The position numbers were made by a program, and so were the translations under genes. A stretch of 64,000 bases of DNA from Streptomyces sp. NBC_01549. GTDB lineage: Bacteria; Actinomycetota; Actinomycetes; Streptomycetales; Streptomycetaceae. The notes under the pieces are model-generated. The model was not told the DNA's origin. It ran no database searches and worked only from the letters and a program-made list of their open reading frames with translations. This document shows, piece by piece, positions 44,274 to 52,820 of the stretch (position 1 is the first letter of the stretch; each line of letters begins with the position of its first letter). The stretch is taken from NCBI RefSeq assembly GCF_026339955.1, contig NZ_JAPEPW010000001.1:4273001-4337000 (forward strand), read 5' to 3'.

Positions 44274-45842
44274 CTACTGCGGCGGGTTGCCGTGCTTGCG
44301 GCTTGGCAGGTCGGTGGATTTGGCGGCAAGCATGGCCACCGCTCGACCGAGTACTTGGCGGGTGTTGCGTGGGTCGATGACATCGTCAATCAGTCCGCGC
44401 TCAGCCGCGTAGTACGGATGGACCAGTTCGTTCTTGTATTCCTTGATCTTCTGCTGGCGCATCGCCTCCGGATCTGTGGCGGTGGAGATCTCTCGGCGGA
44501 ACACAACGTTGGCTGCTCCCTCGGCACCCATCACGGCAATTTCGTTGGTCGGCCAGGCCAACGCGATGTCCGCGCCGATCGACCGGGAGTCCATCACGAT
44601 GTATGCGCCGCCGTACGCCTTGCGCAGGATCAAGGAGACCCGCGGAACCGTGGCGTTGCAGTATGCGTACAGCAGCTTCGCGCCGCGTCGGATGATGCCT
44701 TCGTGTTCCTGGTCGACCCCGGGCAGGAAGCCCGGCACGTCCACCAGCGTCACCAACGGGATGTTGAAGGAGTCGCAGAACTGTACAAACCGTGCCGCCT
44801 TTTCACTGGCGTTGATGTCCAGGACCCCTGCCATGGAGGCCGGCTGATTGGCGACGATGCCCACCACCTGACCGTTGAGGCGGGCCAGCGCGCAGATGAC
44901 GTTGGTGGCCCAGGCGGCGTGGATTTCCATGAAGTCGCCTTCATCGACGATCTCTTCGACCACCTTGCGCATGTCGTACGAGCGGTTGCCGTCCGCCGGA
45001 ACCAGATCGAGCAGAGCATGTCCGCTCCGGTCGGCAGGGTCCACACTCTGCACGACGGGCGGCAGTTCGCGGTTGTTCTGCGGGAGCATCGACAGCAGGT
45101 AGCGGACCTCGGCGAGGCAGGTCTCCTCGTCGGCGTAGGCGAAGTGCGCCACGCCCGAGGTCTCGGCGTGCACATCCGCGCCGCCCAGCCCGTTCTGAGT
45201 GATCTCCTCGCCGGTGACCGCCTTGACCACGTCAGGGCCTGTGATGAACATCTGCGAGGTCTCGCGGACCATGAACACGAAGTCCGTCAGCGCCGGGCTG
45301 TAGGCGGCGCCGCCCGCGCACGGGCCGAGCATCACGGAGATCTGCGGGATCACCCCCGACGCGCGGGTGTTGCGCTGGAAGATGCCGCCGTAGCCGGCCA
45401 GCGCGCTGACGCCCTCCTGGATACGGGCGCCGGCGCCGTCGTTCAGCGAGACCAGTGGGGCCCCGGCCGTGATGGCCATGTCCATGATCTTGTGGATCTT
45501 CGTGGCGTGCGCCTCGCCCAGCGCACCGCCGAAGATCCGGAAGTCGTGCGCGTACACGAAGACCGTCCGGCCCTCGACCTTGCCCCAGCCGGTGATCACA
45601 CCGTCGGTGTACGGCCTCTTCGCCTCCAGGCCGAACCCGGTCGCCCGGTGCCGACGCAACTGCTCGACCTCCTGGAACGAGCCCGGGTCCAGCAGCAGCT
45701 CGATGCGCTCGCGTGCCGTCAGCTTGCCCTTGGCGTGCTGCGCCTCGGTCGCCTTCGGATTCGGGCCGCCATACGCCTCCCCCTTGATCCTCTTGAGCTC
45801 GTTCAGCCGGTTCACGGTCTCGGCCAATGGCTGCGTGGTCAA
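44274..45842 (-). CDS. Acyl-CoA carboxylase carboxyltransferase (beta) subunit
   Basis: About 522 residues of the PccB/AccB type. The N-terminal half has KGKLTARERIELLLDPGSFQ and the oxyanion-forming loop in LNDGAGARIQEGVSALAGYG. The C-terminal half has LVDVPGFLPGVDQEHEGIIR, RKAYGGAYIVMDSRSIGADI and AWPTNEIAVMGAEGA. No ATG or GTG start is available; TTG 45842 (LTTQPLAETVNRL) with an upstream GGGGGC is the best start. The frame continues upstream into the MFS pseudogene without a stop. It works with the biotin carboxylase at 55711 and the epsilon subunit at 44023, like JadN-type cluster carboxylases. Confidence 0.9.
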   Translation of the reverse strand: MTTQPLAETVNRLNELKRIKGEAYGGPNPKATEAQHAKGKLTARERIELLLDPGSFQEVEQLRRHRATGFGLEAKRPYTDGVITGWGKVEGRTVFVYAHDFRIFGGALGEAHATKIHKIMDMAITAGAPLVSLNDGAGARIQEGVSALAGYGGIFQRNTRASGVIPQISVMLGPCAGGAAYSPALTDFVFMVRETSQMFITGPDVVKAVTGEEITQNGLGGADVHAETSGVAHFAYADEETCLAEVRYLLSMLPQNNRELPPVVQSVDPADRSGHALLDLVPADGNRSYDMRKVVEEIVDEGDFMEIHAAWATNVICALARLNGQVVGIVANQPASMAGVLDINASEKAARFVQFCDSFNIPLVTLVDVPGFLPGVDQEHEGIIRRGAKLLYAYCNATVPRVSLILRKAYGGAYIVMDSRSIGADIALAWPTNEIAVMGAEGAANVVFRREISTATDPEAMRQQKIKEYKNELVHPYYAAERGLIDDVIDPRNTRQVLGRAVAMLAAKSTDLPSRKHGNPPQ

Positions 45843-45853
45843 CTTGGTGCCCC

Positions 45854-45883
45854 CAACTACTTGTCGGTCAACTACTTGTCGGT
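45854..45883. repeat. Perfect 15-bp tandem direct repeat
   Basis: CAACTACTTGTCGGT occurs twice back to back at 45854-45868 and 45869-45883, ending 12 bases upstream of the TTG start of the carboxyltransferase gene. It may be a regulator-binding repeat or a recent duplication. No other copy was noticed in the window. Confidence 0.85.
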
Positions 45884-45941
45884 TCCCATAGCAGTCACTT
45901 CGTCTGTCGCGGGTTTGCCTGCGATGTGCCCGGCGCTCGGA

Positions 45942-46717
45942 TCTTGCTGCGACGGCCGCCGCGGCCGCCGAGATCAACCCGCCGATGTACAGTCCGGACC
46001 GCGCCCCCAAGTGGTCGGCGAGCAGGCCGACGAAGAGGGCGCCCAGCGGTACCGAGCCTGCAGGATCAGGCTGTACACGGCCAGGACACGCCCCCGGTAC
46101 CGCGGATCGCTGCCGAGCTGGATCCGGTGGTTGGCCGCCTGGGCGAAGTAGGTCGCGGCGAAGCCGGTCAGTGTCAGCAGTACGACCATCGAATCCCAAC
46201 CGGGCGCCCATCCGGCCGCGGTCTCCAGCAGCCCGAGCGCGAAGGCGCCACTGGTCACGACCCGGGCGGACGGACGGCTGCTGCGCATGGTGCCGGCGAA
46301 GGCCGCGAGCAGCGCCCCGGCGGCGAACGCGGTGGTGAGCAGGCCGAATATGTACAGCTGCCACAGCCGGGCCGAGTCGGCGAGCACCAGCAGCGTCAGC
46401 AGCAGGGCGAGGAGCCCGGAGGCCAGGTTGGCGATGGTCAGCAGTGCTCGTTTGTCATGACGGTCCGCGAGCCGCCCCTCATAGAGAGTGAGCAGCAGCA
46501 CGGGAGTGAACTGCAGGGCCGTCACCGTGGCCAGCGCCGTGCTCGAATCCTTCGTCAGGTCCAGGACCAGCCAGTCCTGGACCACAATCATCATCCACGT
46601 TCCGGTCGCGGACGCGATCTGCCCGGCTGCGAACAGCCGGAAGTTACGGACAGACAGCGAGCGGAGCATGGCCGCGTGCGGTGTGCGCGTGCCTGTGCGT
46701 GTGCGTGTGAGCGTCAT
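45942..46717 (-). pseudogene. MFS exporter, internally deleted and frameshifted
   Basis: The start ATG 46717 overlaps the stop of the alpha/beta hydrolase (ATGA). Early segments match an MFS exporter of the enterobactin-exporter type (LRSLSVRNFRLFAAGQIASA, DRHDKRALLTIANLASGLLA). After LWQLYIFGLL the sequence jumps to what should be helix 7 (TTAFAAGALLAAFAG), losing about 150 residues. A one-base deletion in the CC at 46057-46058 then shifts the frame: GSVPLGALFVGLLADHLGAR continues in the next frame. Even with the frame restored, only about 260 of roughly 410 residues remain, so it is probably non-functional. Confidence 0.8.
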
Positions 46718-47592
46718 GTGCCGTACCGCGGTGGCAGACATTCCTCCAGGAACCCGAGGGCCCGCAGGTGGTAGGGCCTGGCGGCCCAGCCCAGGCTGAT
46801 GTTGTGCCCGGCATCGGGCTGTCGGTCGACTAGCACTCGGGGTGCGGACGTCAGCCGGGATGCGAGGTCGTCGAGCGTAACGTGATCGTGGCGCCACCAG
46901 AACTCGTACTGGGCGAAGGTGAACCGGACCGGGACACCTATGCCGGACGCGAGATCGGCGAAGGCCTCCGGCCATTGCTCGGCCGCCCACCGCTCCCGTA
47001 CGGGCATGGGCGCGGTCAGCGTGCTGCTGGACTGGAACGTGTTCGGCGGGTACAGGCCGAGACGGCCCCAGTTTCGCTTCCAGTGACCGTGGCCGAGAGC
47101 GTCGGGCAGTTCGTTCGATGCCAGGGCGTACCGATGGCCGCAGCCCGAGATGTCCAGCCCGAGCAGGCCGTGCGGTGCCTCGTGGGCGGCGGTGGTCAGT
47201 GCGAGCTTGCCGCCGAACGAGTGCGCCAGGAGGAACAGCCCGGCGCCCGTGGCGTATCGGGTGCCGAACTCCTCCAGCGCTGCGCTCAGCGTCACGGCCT
47301 GCTCCCGGAGGGTCTGGCCCTCCGGGAGCAGGCCGGTTGACCGACCGTAACCGGGACGATCTACCGCGAGGACCGTGAAGCCGAGCCTCGCCCCCAGCGC
47401 GAGCAGCGACACGTCGGGGTGGGCCGGACCGTCGAAGTAACCTGCGCTCATGCCCGCGCCGTGCAGCGCCACCACGGTCGCGCGCGGAGGCGTCCGCTCC
47501 GGTTCGCAGAGCAGCGCGGACAGAGGAAGACCGGCGGCGTGCAGGGTGATCCGGCGTATCCCGCAGGGCGGCGTCTGTGTCGCTGTCGTCAT
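46714..47592 (-). CDS. Alpha/beta hydrolase
   Basis: A 292-residue hydrolase. The oxyanion strand is VVALHGAGMSAGYFDGP, the nucleophile elbow is LLAHSFGGKLAL (Ser), and the likely catalytic His is in DAGHNISLGWAARP. There is no signal peptide. It lies between the monooxygenases and the broken exporter in the polyketide operon, 4 bases from the monooxygenase gene. Candidate roles are thioesterase-like chain release or lactone/ester hydrolysis during angucycline tailoring; the sequence does not decide. Confidence 0.88.
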   Translation of the reverse strand: MTTATQTPPCGIRRITLHAAGLPLSALLCEPERTPPRATVVALHGAGMSAGYFDGPAHPDVSLLALGARLGFTVLAVDRPGYGRSTGLLPEGQTLREQAVTLSAALEEFGTRYATGAGLFLLAHSFGGKLALTTAAHEAPHGLLGLDISGCGHRYALASNELPDALGHGHWKRNWGRLGLYPPNTFQSSSTLTAPMPVRERWAAEQWPEAFADLASGIGVPVRFTFAQYEFWWRHDHVTLDDLASRLTSAPRVLVDRQPDAGHNISLGWAARPYHLRALGFLEECLPPRYGT

Positions 47593-47596
47593 CGGG

Positions 47597-49060
47597 CTAG
47601 CTCACCGCTGGTGCGCCGAACCAGCGGCGCAGGGAGTCCGTCAGATCGTCCGGTTCGCCTGCCGCCCATGCGACATGCCCGTCGGGGCGCACGAGCAGCG
47701 CGGTTGCCCCGGAGAAGGTGTCTGCCGCTTCTGGAGTGACGGTCACGGTGTTCACGCGGTCCTTCCAGCCGACTGCCGTCGCCCGCGTCTTCGGGTCGTC
47801 TGCCAGGTCGAGCAGCACTCCCTGGGCGGAGTGCAGCAGTCGTGTCGTGCTGGTCTCGCCCGCCGCGCCCCGCAGTACGAGGGGAGGAATCCGGCGGCCG
47901 AGCAGCGGGTGGTCGCCGACGGCATAGTCGTAGCGGACGTCCAGACCGCTGACGATGCCCGCCAGATGGCGCTTGACGTCGTCGAGCGCGATGAGCTCGG
48001 AGAACAGCTCGCGCAACGGATCCGCCTCGTCGCCGCCGAGGAACACCAGCCCCTGAGCCCGGGTGTTCATCAGCAGCCGAGCCCCGACCGGATGCCGTTC
48101 GCCGTGGTAGGTGTTTAGCAGGCCGTCCGGCGCCCAGCCCCGGACCACGGCGGCAAGCTTCCAGCCGAGGTTCGCCGCGTCCTGGACGCCCGTGCTCAAC
48201 CCCTGGCCACCCGCGGGGAGATGGATGTGGGCGGCGTCACCGGCGAGCAGGACGCGCCCGCGCCGGTATTCGCCGGCCTGGCGGGTGGCATTGGTGAACG
48301 AGCTGACCCACTCCGCGCTGCCCCCGTGAAGGGACTCGCCGGTGATCCGTTGCCAGGCGTCGGCGACCTCGGCGAAGCGCGGAGTCCCGGTGCGTTCCCC
48401 TGCCGGAGTGCCGTGTTCGCACACAATGATGCGGTCCACGCCCTCGCCCAGGGGGGCGGCCATCACCATGCCGCCGGGCAGGCGCTCACCCAGGAACCGG
48501 GGGCGTATCTCGCAGCCGACGACATCGGCGAGGTACATTTCGCGAGTCGCCGCGGTTCCGGGGAAGTCGAAGCCTGCCAGCCTGCGCACCGTGCTCTGCC
48601 CGCCGTCGCACCCCACCAGGTATCGGGCCCGCAGGTTCCGGACCCCCTGTGCGGTGTCGGCGGTGATGTTCACGCCCTCGCCGTCGTCGGCCAGTTCGTG
48701 CAGCTCCCAGCCGCGCCGGAGGTCCACCCCCAGCGACAGGGCCCATTTCTCCAGCACCGCTTCGGTCTGCGACTGCGGGATGCCGCGCGCTCCGAAGTGG
48801 GCGCCCTCCAACACGGTGTAGTCGAACTGCACGCCGCCGAAGTGACCCAGTGGACTGGTCTCCAGACCGCCGAACAGCGGGAGCAGCCCGCGCTGGTCGA
48901 ATACCTCCATCGCCCGGGCTGTGAAGCCCAGGCCCCGGGACTGCCCCGTGGGCTCCGCCAGACGCTCCAGCACTGTCACGCGTGCCCCGCCGAGGCGCAG
49001 TTCGCCGGCGAGCATCAGACCGGTCGGGCCTGCCCCGGCGATGATCACGTCAGTGTCCAC
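47597..49060 (-). CDS. FAD-dependent aromatic monooxygenase (PgaE/JadH-like)
   Basis: A 487-residue flavoprotein of the p-hydroxybenzoate hydroxylase class. The FAD fingerprint is VIIAGAGPTGLMLAGELRLG, the DG motif YLVGCDGGQSTVRR, and the GD motif RVLLAGDAAHIHLPAGGQGL. A C-terminal thioredoxin-like domain (about 385-480) includes ALLVRPDGHVAWAAGE. The sequence strongly resembles PgaE, the angucycline C-12 hydroxylase, including LGFTARAMEVFDQRGLLPLF. It probably hydroxylates or oxidises the prejadomycin-like tetracycle using NADPH and oxygen. It lies 4 bases from the hydrolase gene. Confidence 0.93.
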   Translation of the reverse strand: MDTDVIIAGAGPTGLMLAGELRLGGARVTVLERLAEPTGQSRGLGFTARAMEVFDQRGLLPLFGGLETSPLGHFGGVQFDYTVLEGAHFGARGIPQSQTEAVLEKWALSLGVDLRRGWELHELADDGEGVNITADTAQGVRNLRARYLVGCDGGQSTVRRLAGFDFPGTAATREMYLADVVGCEIRPRFLGERLPGGMVMAAPLGEGVDRIIVCEHGTPAGERTGTPRFAEVADAWQRITGESLHGGSAEWVSSFTNATRQAGEYRRGRVLLAGDAAHIHLPAGGQGLSTGVQDAANLGWKLAAVVRGWAPDGLLNTYHGERHPVGARLLMNTRAQGLVFLGGDEADPLRELFSELIALDDVKRHLAGIVSGLDVRYDYAVGDHPLLGRRIPPLVLRGAAGETSTTRLLHSAQGVLLDLADDPKTRATAVGWKDRVNTVTVTPEAADTFSGATALLVRPDGHVAWAAGEPDDLTDSLRRWFGAPAVS

Positions 49061-49103
49061 AGACTTTCCTCTCTCCCCTTAGTCCCTTCCAGGTCTTCAT
49101 TCG

Positions 49104-50621
49104 TCACAGCCCCGGCTCGGCGGGCCCGAACCAGCGCCGCAGCGCGTTGCGTGCCCCTGCTTCCTCGGAGCCGGCCCATGCGACATAGCCGTCCGGCCTG
49201 ACGAGGACGGCGTCGGCGCCTCGCGGCAGGACGCCGGTGGGGCAGGGCCCCGCCGGCACCGCGGTGACGCGATCGGCCCACAGTCCCGCGATCCATCGGA
49301 GCGGAGCGTCCGGGCCGGTGGAGAAGTCGAGCAGTACACCCCGGCCGGAGCGCAGCAGAGCCGTGCTGGTGACCCGCCCTTGAGGCGTCGTCAGCTCCAG
49401 TTCCGGCAGCCGGGAGCCGAGCAGCGGATGCCCGTCGTCCCCGACGTCGTACCGGATGTCCAGGCCGCTGATCATTCCGGCCAGGTGTGCCCGGTTGTGC
49501 TCCGACGCGATGAACTCGCCCAGGAGCGTGCGGACGGGTTCCACGTCCGCGTCGCCGAGCAGGAGCAGTGCCTGTGCCCTGATGTTGGACAGGACGTGTC
49601 CAGCCACCGTGTGCCGTTCGGTGTGGTAACTGTCCAGCAACCCCTCCGGGGGCCGGGGGCCGACGTGCAGCGCCAGCTTCCAACCGAGGTTGACGGCGTC
49701 CTGCAGGCCGAGGTTGAGGGCTTGCCCCCCGATGGGCATCTGTTGGTGGGCGGCGTCCCCGGCGAACAGCACACGGCCCGTCCGGTAGTGGGTGAGCCGG
49801 CGGTTGGCGTCGCCGAAGGAGTTGACCCAGAGCGGTGATCCACCGCTGAGGTCCTCTCCGGTGACCCGCTTCCAGACATCGACCACTTCCGCGAACTCGG
49901 GTTTCCTCGACCGGACTTGAGTGGGCCGACCGAACTCGTGCACCATCACGCGCGTGACCCCGTCGTCGCGACGGGCCGCGATGGCAAGGCCTCGTTCCAT
50001 CCGCTCGAAACGACGGTTGGGGACGTCGATCCCTGCCACATCGGCGCGCAGCAGCTCACGGACGGCGGGCCGTCCCGGGAACTCCACCCCTGTCAGCCGG
50101 CGCACCGTACTGTCCTCGCCGTCGCAGGCGACGAGGTACGCCGCCCGAAGCTGCCGAACACCCTGCGGGGTGGCGACGGTGACCTCTGCATGGCTACCGT
50201 TGTCGGCGAGTTCCAGCAGCTCACAGCCGCGCCTGAGATCGGCACCCAACGAGCGGGCCCACTCCTCCAGCAGCCCCTCGGTCCGGGTCTGTGGGACCTT
50301 CCACTGGCCAGGGTGGCGACTGGGCAGAGTCAGATCGAGCGGGATCCCGCCGAAGTGCCCGCGCGGGTCGACGGGCGGTGTGCCGAGGGCGCCCAACAGC
50401 CCGCGGCTGTCGAGGAGTTCCATGGTACGGGCGTGCAGCGTGGAGGCCCGGGACTCCGTGGTAGGAGTGAGCCGCCGTTCCAGCACGATGACATCGACCC
50501 CGCCCAGGCGAAGTTCCCCGGCCAACATCAGCCCGACCGGGCCGGCTCCTACGACGATGACTTGCGTGTCCAGGCCCTCCGGCCCGGCTGGATTCCCGGG
50601 TCCCTCCGCGGCCCTGGTCAA
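49104..50621 (-). CDS. FAD-dependent aromatic monooxygenase (UrdE/JadF-like)
   Basis: A 505-residue relative of the 47597-49060 enzyme. The FAD fingerprint is VIVVGAGPVGLMLAGELRLG, the DG motif YLVACDGEDSTVRRLTG, and the GD motif RVLFAGDAAHQQMPIGGQAL. The C-terminal domain has AVLVRPDGYVAWAGSEEAG. ATG 50621 overlaps the aromatase stop by four bases, so it is coupled to the PKS genes. In angucycline clusters the oxygenase next to the cyclase performs early ring oxidation or 4a-hydroxylation/2,3-dehydration; which applies here is inference. Confidence 0.92.
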   Translation of the reverse strand: MTRAAEGPGNPAGPEGLDTQVIVVGAGPVGLMLAGELRLGGVDVIVLERRLTPTTESRASTLHARTMELLDSRGLLGALGTPPVDPRGHFGGIPLDLTLPSRHPGQWKVPQTRTEGLLEEWARSLGADLRRGCELLELADNGSHAEVTVATPQGVRQLRAAYLVACDGEDSTVRRLTGVEFPGRPAVRELLRADVAGIDVPNRRFERMERGLAIAARRDDGVTRVMVHEFGRPTQVRSRKPEFAEVVDVWKRVTGEDLSGGSPLWVNSFGDANRRLTHYRTGRVLFAGDAAHQQMPIGGQALNLGLQDAVNLGWKLALHVGPRPPEGLLDSYHTERHTVAGHVLSNIRAQALLLLGDADVEPVRTLLGEFIASEHNRAHLAGMISGLDIRYDVGDDGHPLLGSRLPELELTTPQGRVTSTALLRSGRGVLLDFSTGPDAPLRWIAGLWADRVTAVPAGPCPTGVLPRGADAVLVRPDGYVAWAGSEEAGARNALRRWFGPAEPGL

Positions 50622-51562
50622 CGGCGGTTCTCCGCGAAGTCCTTGGCGTGGCCCAAGGTGGCCCGGCTGTTGGTGCTGAGTGCGTTGTGCACGTACTGCC
50701 GGGCGTCGGCAACGGTGGCGTCGGTACCGAGGATCCGAGTGATGTTGGCGGTGTTCAGTACGACAGTGTGCTGCGAGGAGGCCGCCACGCCCCCGTCGTT
50801 CTCGTCGAACGTCCAGTAGCCGGTGTGCAGGGTCATCAAGGCCGGCAAGGTGACCTGCTTGTAGGCGATCCTGCGGTGCGGGAACGTCACCCGGTACGAC
50901 TTGGTCGTGTGGACGGAGCCGTCCTTGGCCCGGGTGTCCATCTCAAGGGTCTGCAGGCCGGGGGTGTCCTCATCGAGGCGGACCGTGGCCACATGCGGCA
51001 ACCGCTCCGACCACAGGCCGGCCTCGTTGATGAAGTCGTAGACGTCCTTGATCGAGCCGTCGATCTGCACCGTGTCCTCAAAGGAGAACGTCAACTCCTC
51101 GGAGACATGTGCACGTTCGACATTGGTCTTCAGGGCGGCAAGTTCGGAACGGGAGTTGCGGTCGACCGCCTCGGCGATCCAGTCCAGGCCCTCCGGATCG
51201 TCGTCGACGGCCCGGTAGTCGTGCAGCAGACGTACCCGGGACTCGGTCTCCGACAGAGCCTCGATGATCCAGGTGCCGCCCATCGCCGCCACCGGAGGCG
51301 TGGAGACCTCTTGCCGGAAGTCGATCCGCAAGTCGTCCGGGCTCAGTGTCCGATGCGAAGTCCAGTTCTTGGCCTCGCCGTTGGCGGTGGCCCAGATACG
51401 TATGCGCTCTGCGCGGTCGCCCTTCTCGACATGGTGGACGTAGATGGTGGGAGGGAAGATCCGCGGCCAGTTCTCCACTTCGGCGATCAGCTGGTAGACC
51501 GCTTTCGCGGGGGCAGCCACGGTGATCTCGTGCTCGACCTCGCGGTGGCCGGAGTGCGACAT
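50618..51562 (-). CDS. Didomain aromatase/cyclase (SRPBCC, JadD/ActVII type)
   Basis: A 314-residue protein made of two START/SRPBCC helix-grip domains. Repeat 1 (about 8-145) has HEITVAAPAKAVYQLIAEVE and NWPRIFPPTIYVH. Repeat 2 (about 165-305) has TFSFEDTVQIDGSIKDVYDF. Such enzymes aromatise the first ring of ketoreduced polyketides. It lies 32 bases after the ketoreductase gene and overlaps the oxygenase start. Didomain cyclases go with C9-ketoreduced decaketides, in line with an angucycline product. Confidence 0.95.
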   Translation of the reverse strand: MSHSGHREVEHEITVAAPAKAVYQLIAEVENWPRIFPPTIYVHHVEKGDRAERIRIWATANGEAKNWTSHRTLSPDDLRIDFRQEVSTPPVAAMGGTWIIEALSETESRVRLLHDYRAVDDDPEGLDWIAEAVDRNSRSELAALKTNVERAHVSEELTFSFEDTVQIDGSIKDVYDFINEAGLWSERLPHVATVRLDEDTPGLQTLEMDTRAKDGSVHTTKSYRVTFPHRRIAYKQVTLPALMTLHTGYWTFDENDGGVAASSQHTVVLNTANITRILGTDATVADARQYVHNALSTNSRATLGHAKDFAENRR

Positions 51563-51594
51563 GCAAAGACTCCTCGGTTTGGGGTTCGGTCGCG

Positions 51595-52380
51595 TCAGAA
51601 GTTGCCGAGGCCACCGCAGACGTTGATCGCCTGCGCGGTGACGGAGGCGGCCGTGTCGGACGCCAGATAGCCGACCATGCCGGCGACCTCCTCCGGAGTG
51701 GAGTAGCGGCCAAGTGGGATCTTCGCCTGGAACTTGGCGAGGATCGCGTCCTCGGTGGTGTCGTACGCGGAGGCGTAGCCCTGGCGGACCCGCTGAGCCA
51801 TCGGGGTCTCGACATAGCCGGGGCAGACGGCGTTGACGGTGATGCCCGTCGGGGCCAGCTCGTTGCCGAGAGCCTTGGTGAATCCGACGACGCCGTGTTT
51901 GGAAGCGGAGTACGGGGCGCCCAGGACGACGCCCTGCTTGCCCGCGGTGGAGGCGATGTTGATGATCCGGCCGCGGCTTTTGTCACGCATGCCGCCGGTG
52001 GTGAGGACCTCGCGTGTCATCCGGAAGACGCTGTTGAGGTTTGTGTCGATGACGTCGTGCCAGAGCTCGTCGGCGATGTCGGCGGTGACTCCGCCCCCGC
52101 TGCGGCCCGCGTTGTTGACCAGGACATCGACTGTGCCGAACGTGTCGACGGCAGCCCGGACGAACTCGCGCACGGCGTCGTTCGACCGGACGTCGACAGC
52201 GGCGCCGTCCACCTCCAGCCCTTCGGCCCGCAGTTCCTTGACGGTCGAGACAACGTTCTCAGCGCCGCGCGCACCGATGAACACCCGGTGGTCGTGAGCG
52301 GCAAGGAGCCGCGCTACGGCGAGGCCGATCCCGCTGGTGGCTCCGGTGATGAGGGCGACCCGCTGCTCCTGCTGCGGCAT
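51595..52380 (-). CDS. Type II PKS C9-ketoreductase (SDR)
   Basis: A 261-residue short-chain dehydrogenase of the ActIII/JadE type. The NADPH site is VALITGATSGIGLAVARLLA, the NNAGRSGGG motif follows, the catalytic Ser lies in IINIASTAGKQGVVLGAPYS and the YxxxK pair in YSASKHGVVGFTK. PGYVETPMAQRVRQGYA is the usual lid. It reduces the C-9 carbonyl of the nascent poly-beta-ketone. It is located between ACP and aromatase genes, as in jadomycin-type clusters. Confidence 0.96.
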   Translation of the reverse strand: MPQQEQRVALITGATSGIGLAVARLLAAHDHRVFIGARGAENVVSTVKELRAEGLEVDGAAVDVRSNDAVREFVRAAVDTFGTVDVLVNNAGRSGGGVTADIADELWHDVIDTNLNSVFRMTREVLTTGGMRDKSRGRIINIASTAGKQGVVLGAPYSASKHGVVGFTKALGNELAPTGITVNAVCPGYVETPMAQRVRQGYASAYDTTEDAILAKFQAKIPLGRYSTPEEVAGMVGYLASDTAASVTAQAINVCGGLGNF

Positions 52381-52471
52381 GTTCGTTCTCTTCTCTCCTG
52401 TGAGTGGCCGGTACGGACGGGAACCGCTGCCGGGCGGCGTGGGGAGACCGCCCGGCAGCGGCGGTCTGGGA

Positions 52472-52747
52472 TCAGGCGGCCGTGCTGGTGGAGACGGCGA
52501 GGCGGGCGTTGACGGCCTCGATCAGGCTCCGAGGTGTGGGGGAGTCGGTCAGCGCGTCGTCGTCCAGGGTGATGCCGTACTGCCGCTCGATGCGGCTGCC
52601 CGTCTCCAGCAACGCGAGTGACTCGTAGCCGAGATCCTCGAAGCTGGTGTCGAGGATCTCGCCGTCCAGATCTACGCCCTCCTCCGCACCGGCGCCGGCG
52701 AGGAGGATGCGCTTGAGGTCCTCAAAGGTGAACTGCTGCATGGTCAT
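52472..52747 (-). CDS. Type II PKS acyl carrier protein
   Basis: A 91-residue ACP. The phosphopantetheine serine is in DLGYESLALLETGSRIE (canonical form DLGYDSLALLE). ATG 52747 follows AAAGGA. It carries the growing chain for the KS-alpha/chain-length-factor pair. The C-terminus is Ser/Thr/Ala-rich. Confidence 0.97.
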   Translation of the reverse strand: MTMQQFTFEDLKRILLAGAGAEEGVDLDGEILDTSFEDLGYESLALLETGSRIERQYGITLDDDALTDSPTPRSLIEAVNARLAVSTSTAA

Positions 52748-52820
52748 GTGGGTCCTTTCCTCTGCGAGGTACGTGGTGTGGTGGTGAGGCGAGTGATGCG
52801 CCGTCAGCGCGGAACGCGGA

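Noticed and set aside
43856..44389. Minus-strand frame overlapping the epsilon subunit as an alternative gene
   Set aside because: No domain or start signal. The 78-codon epsilon frame inside the same region has clear family motifs.
44100..46151. Plus-strand frame of 683 codons opposite the carboxyltransferase
   Set aside because: Antisense shadow. The minus strand encodes complete carboxyltransferase motifs.
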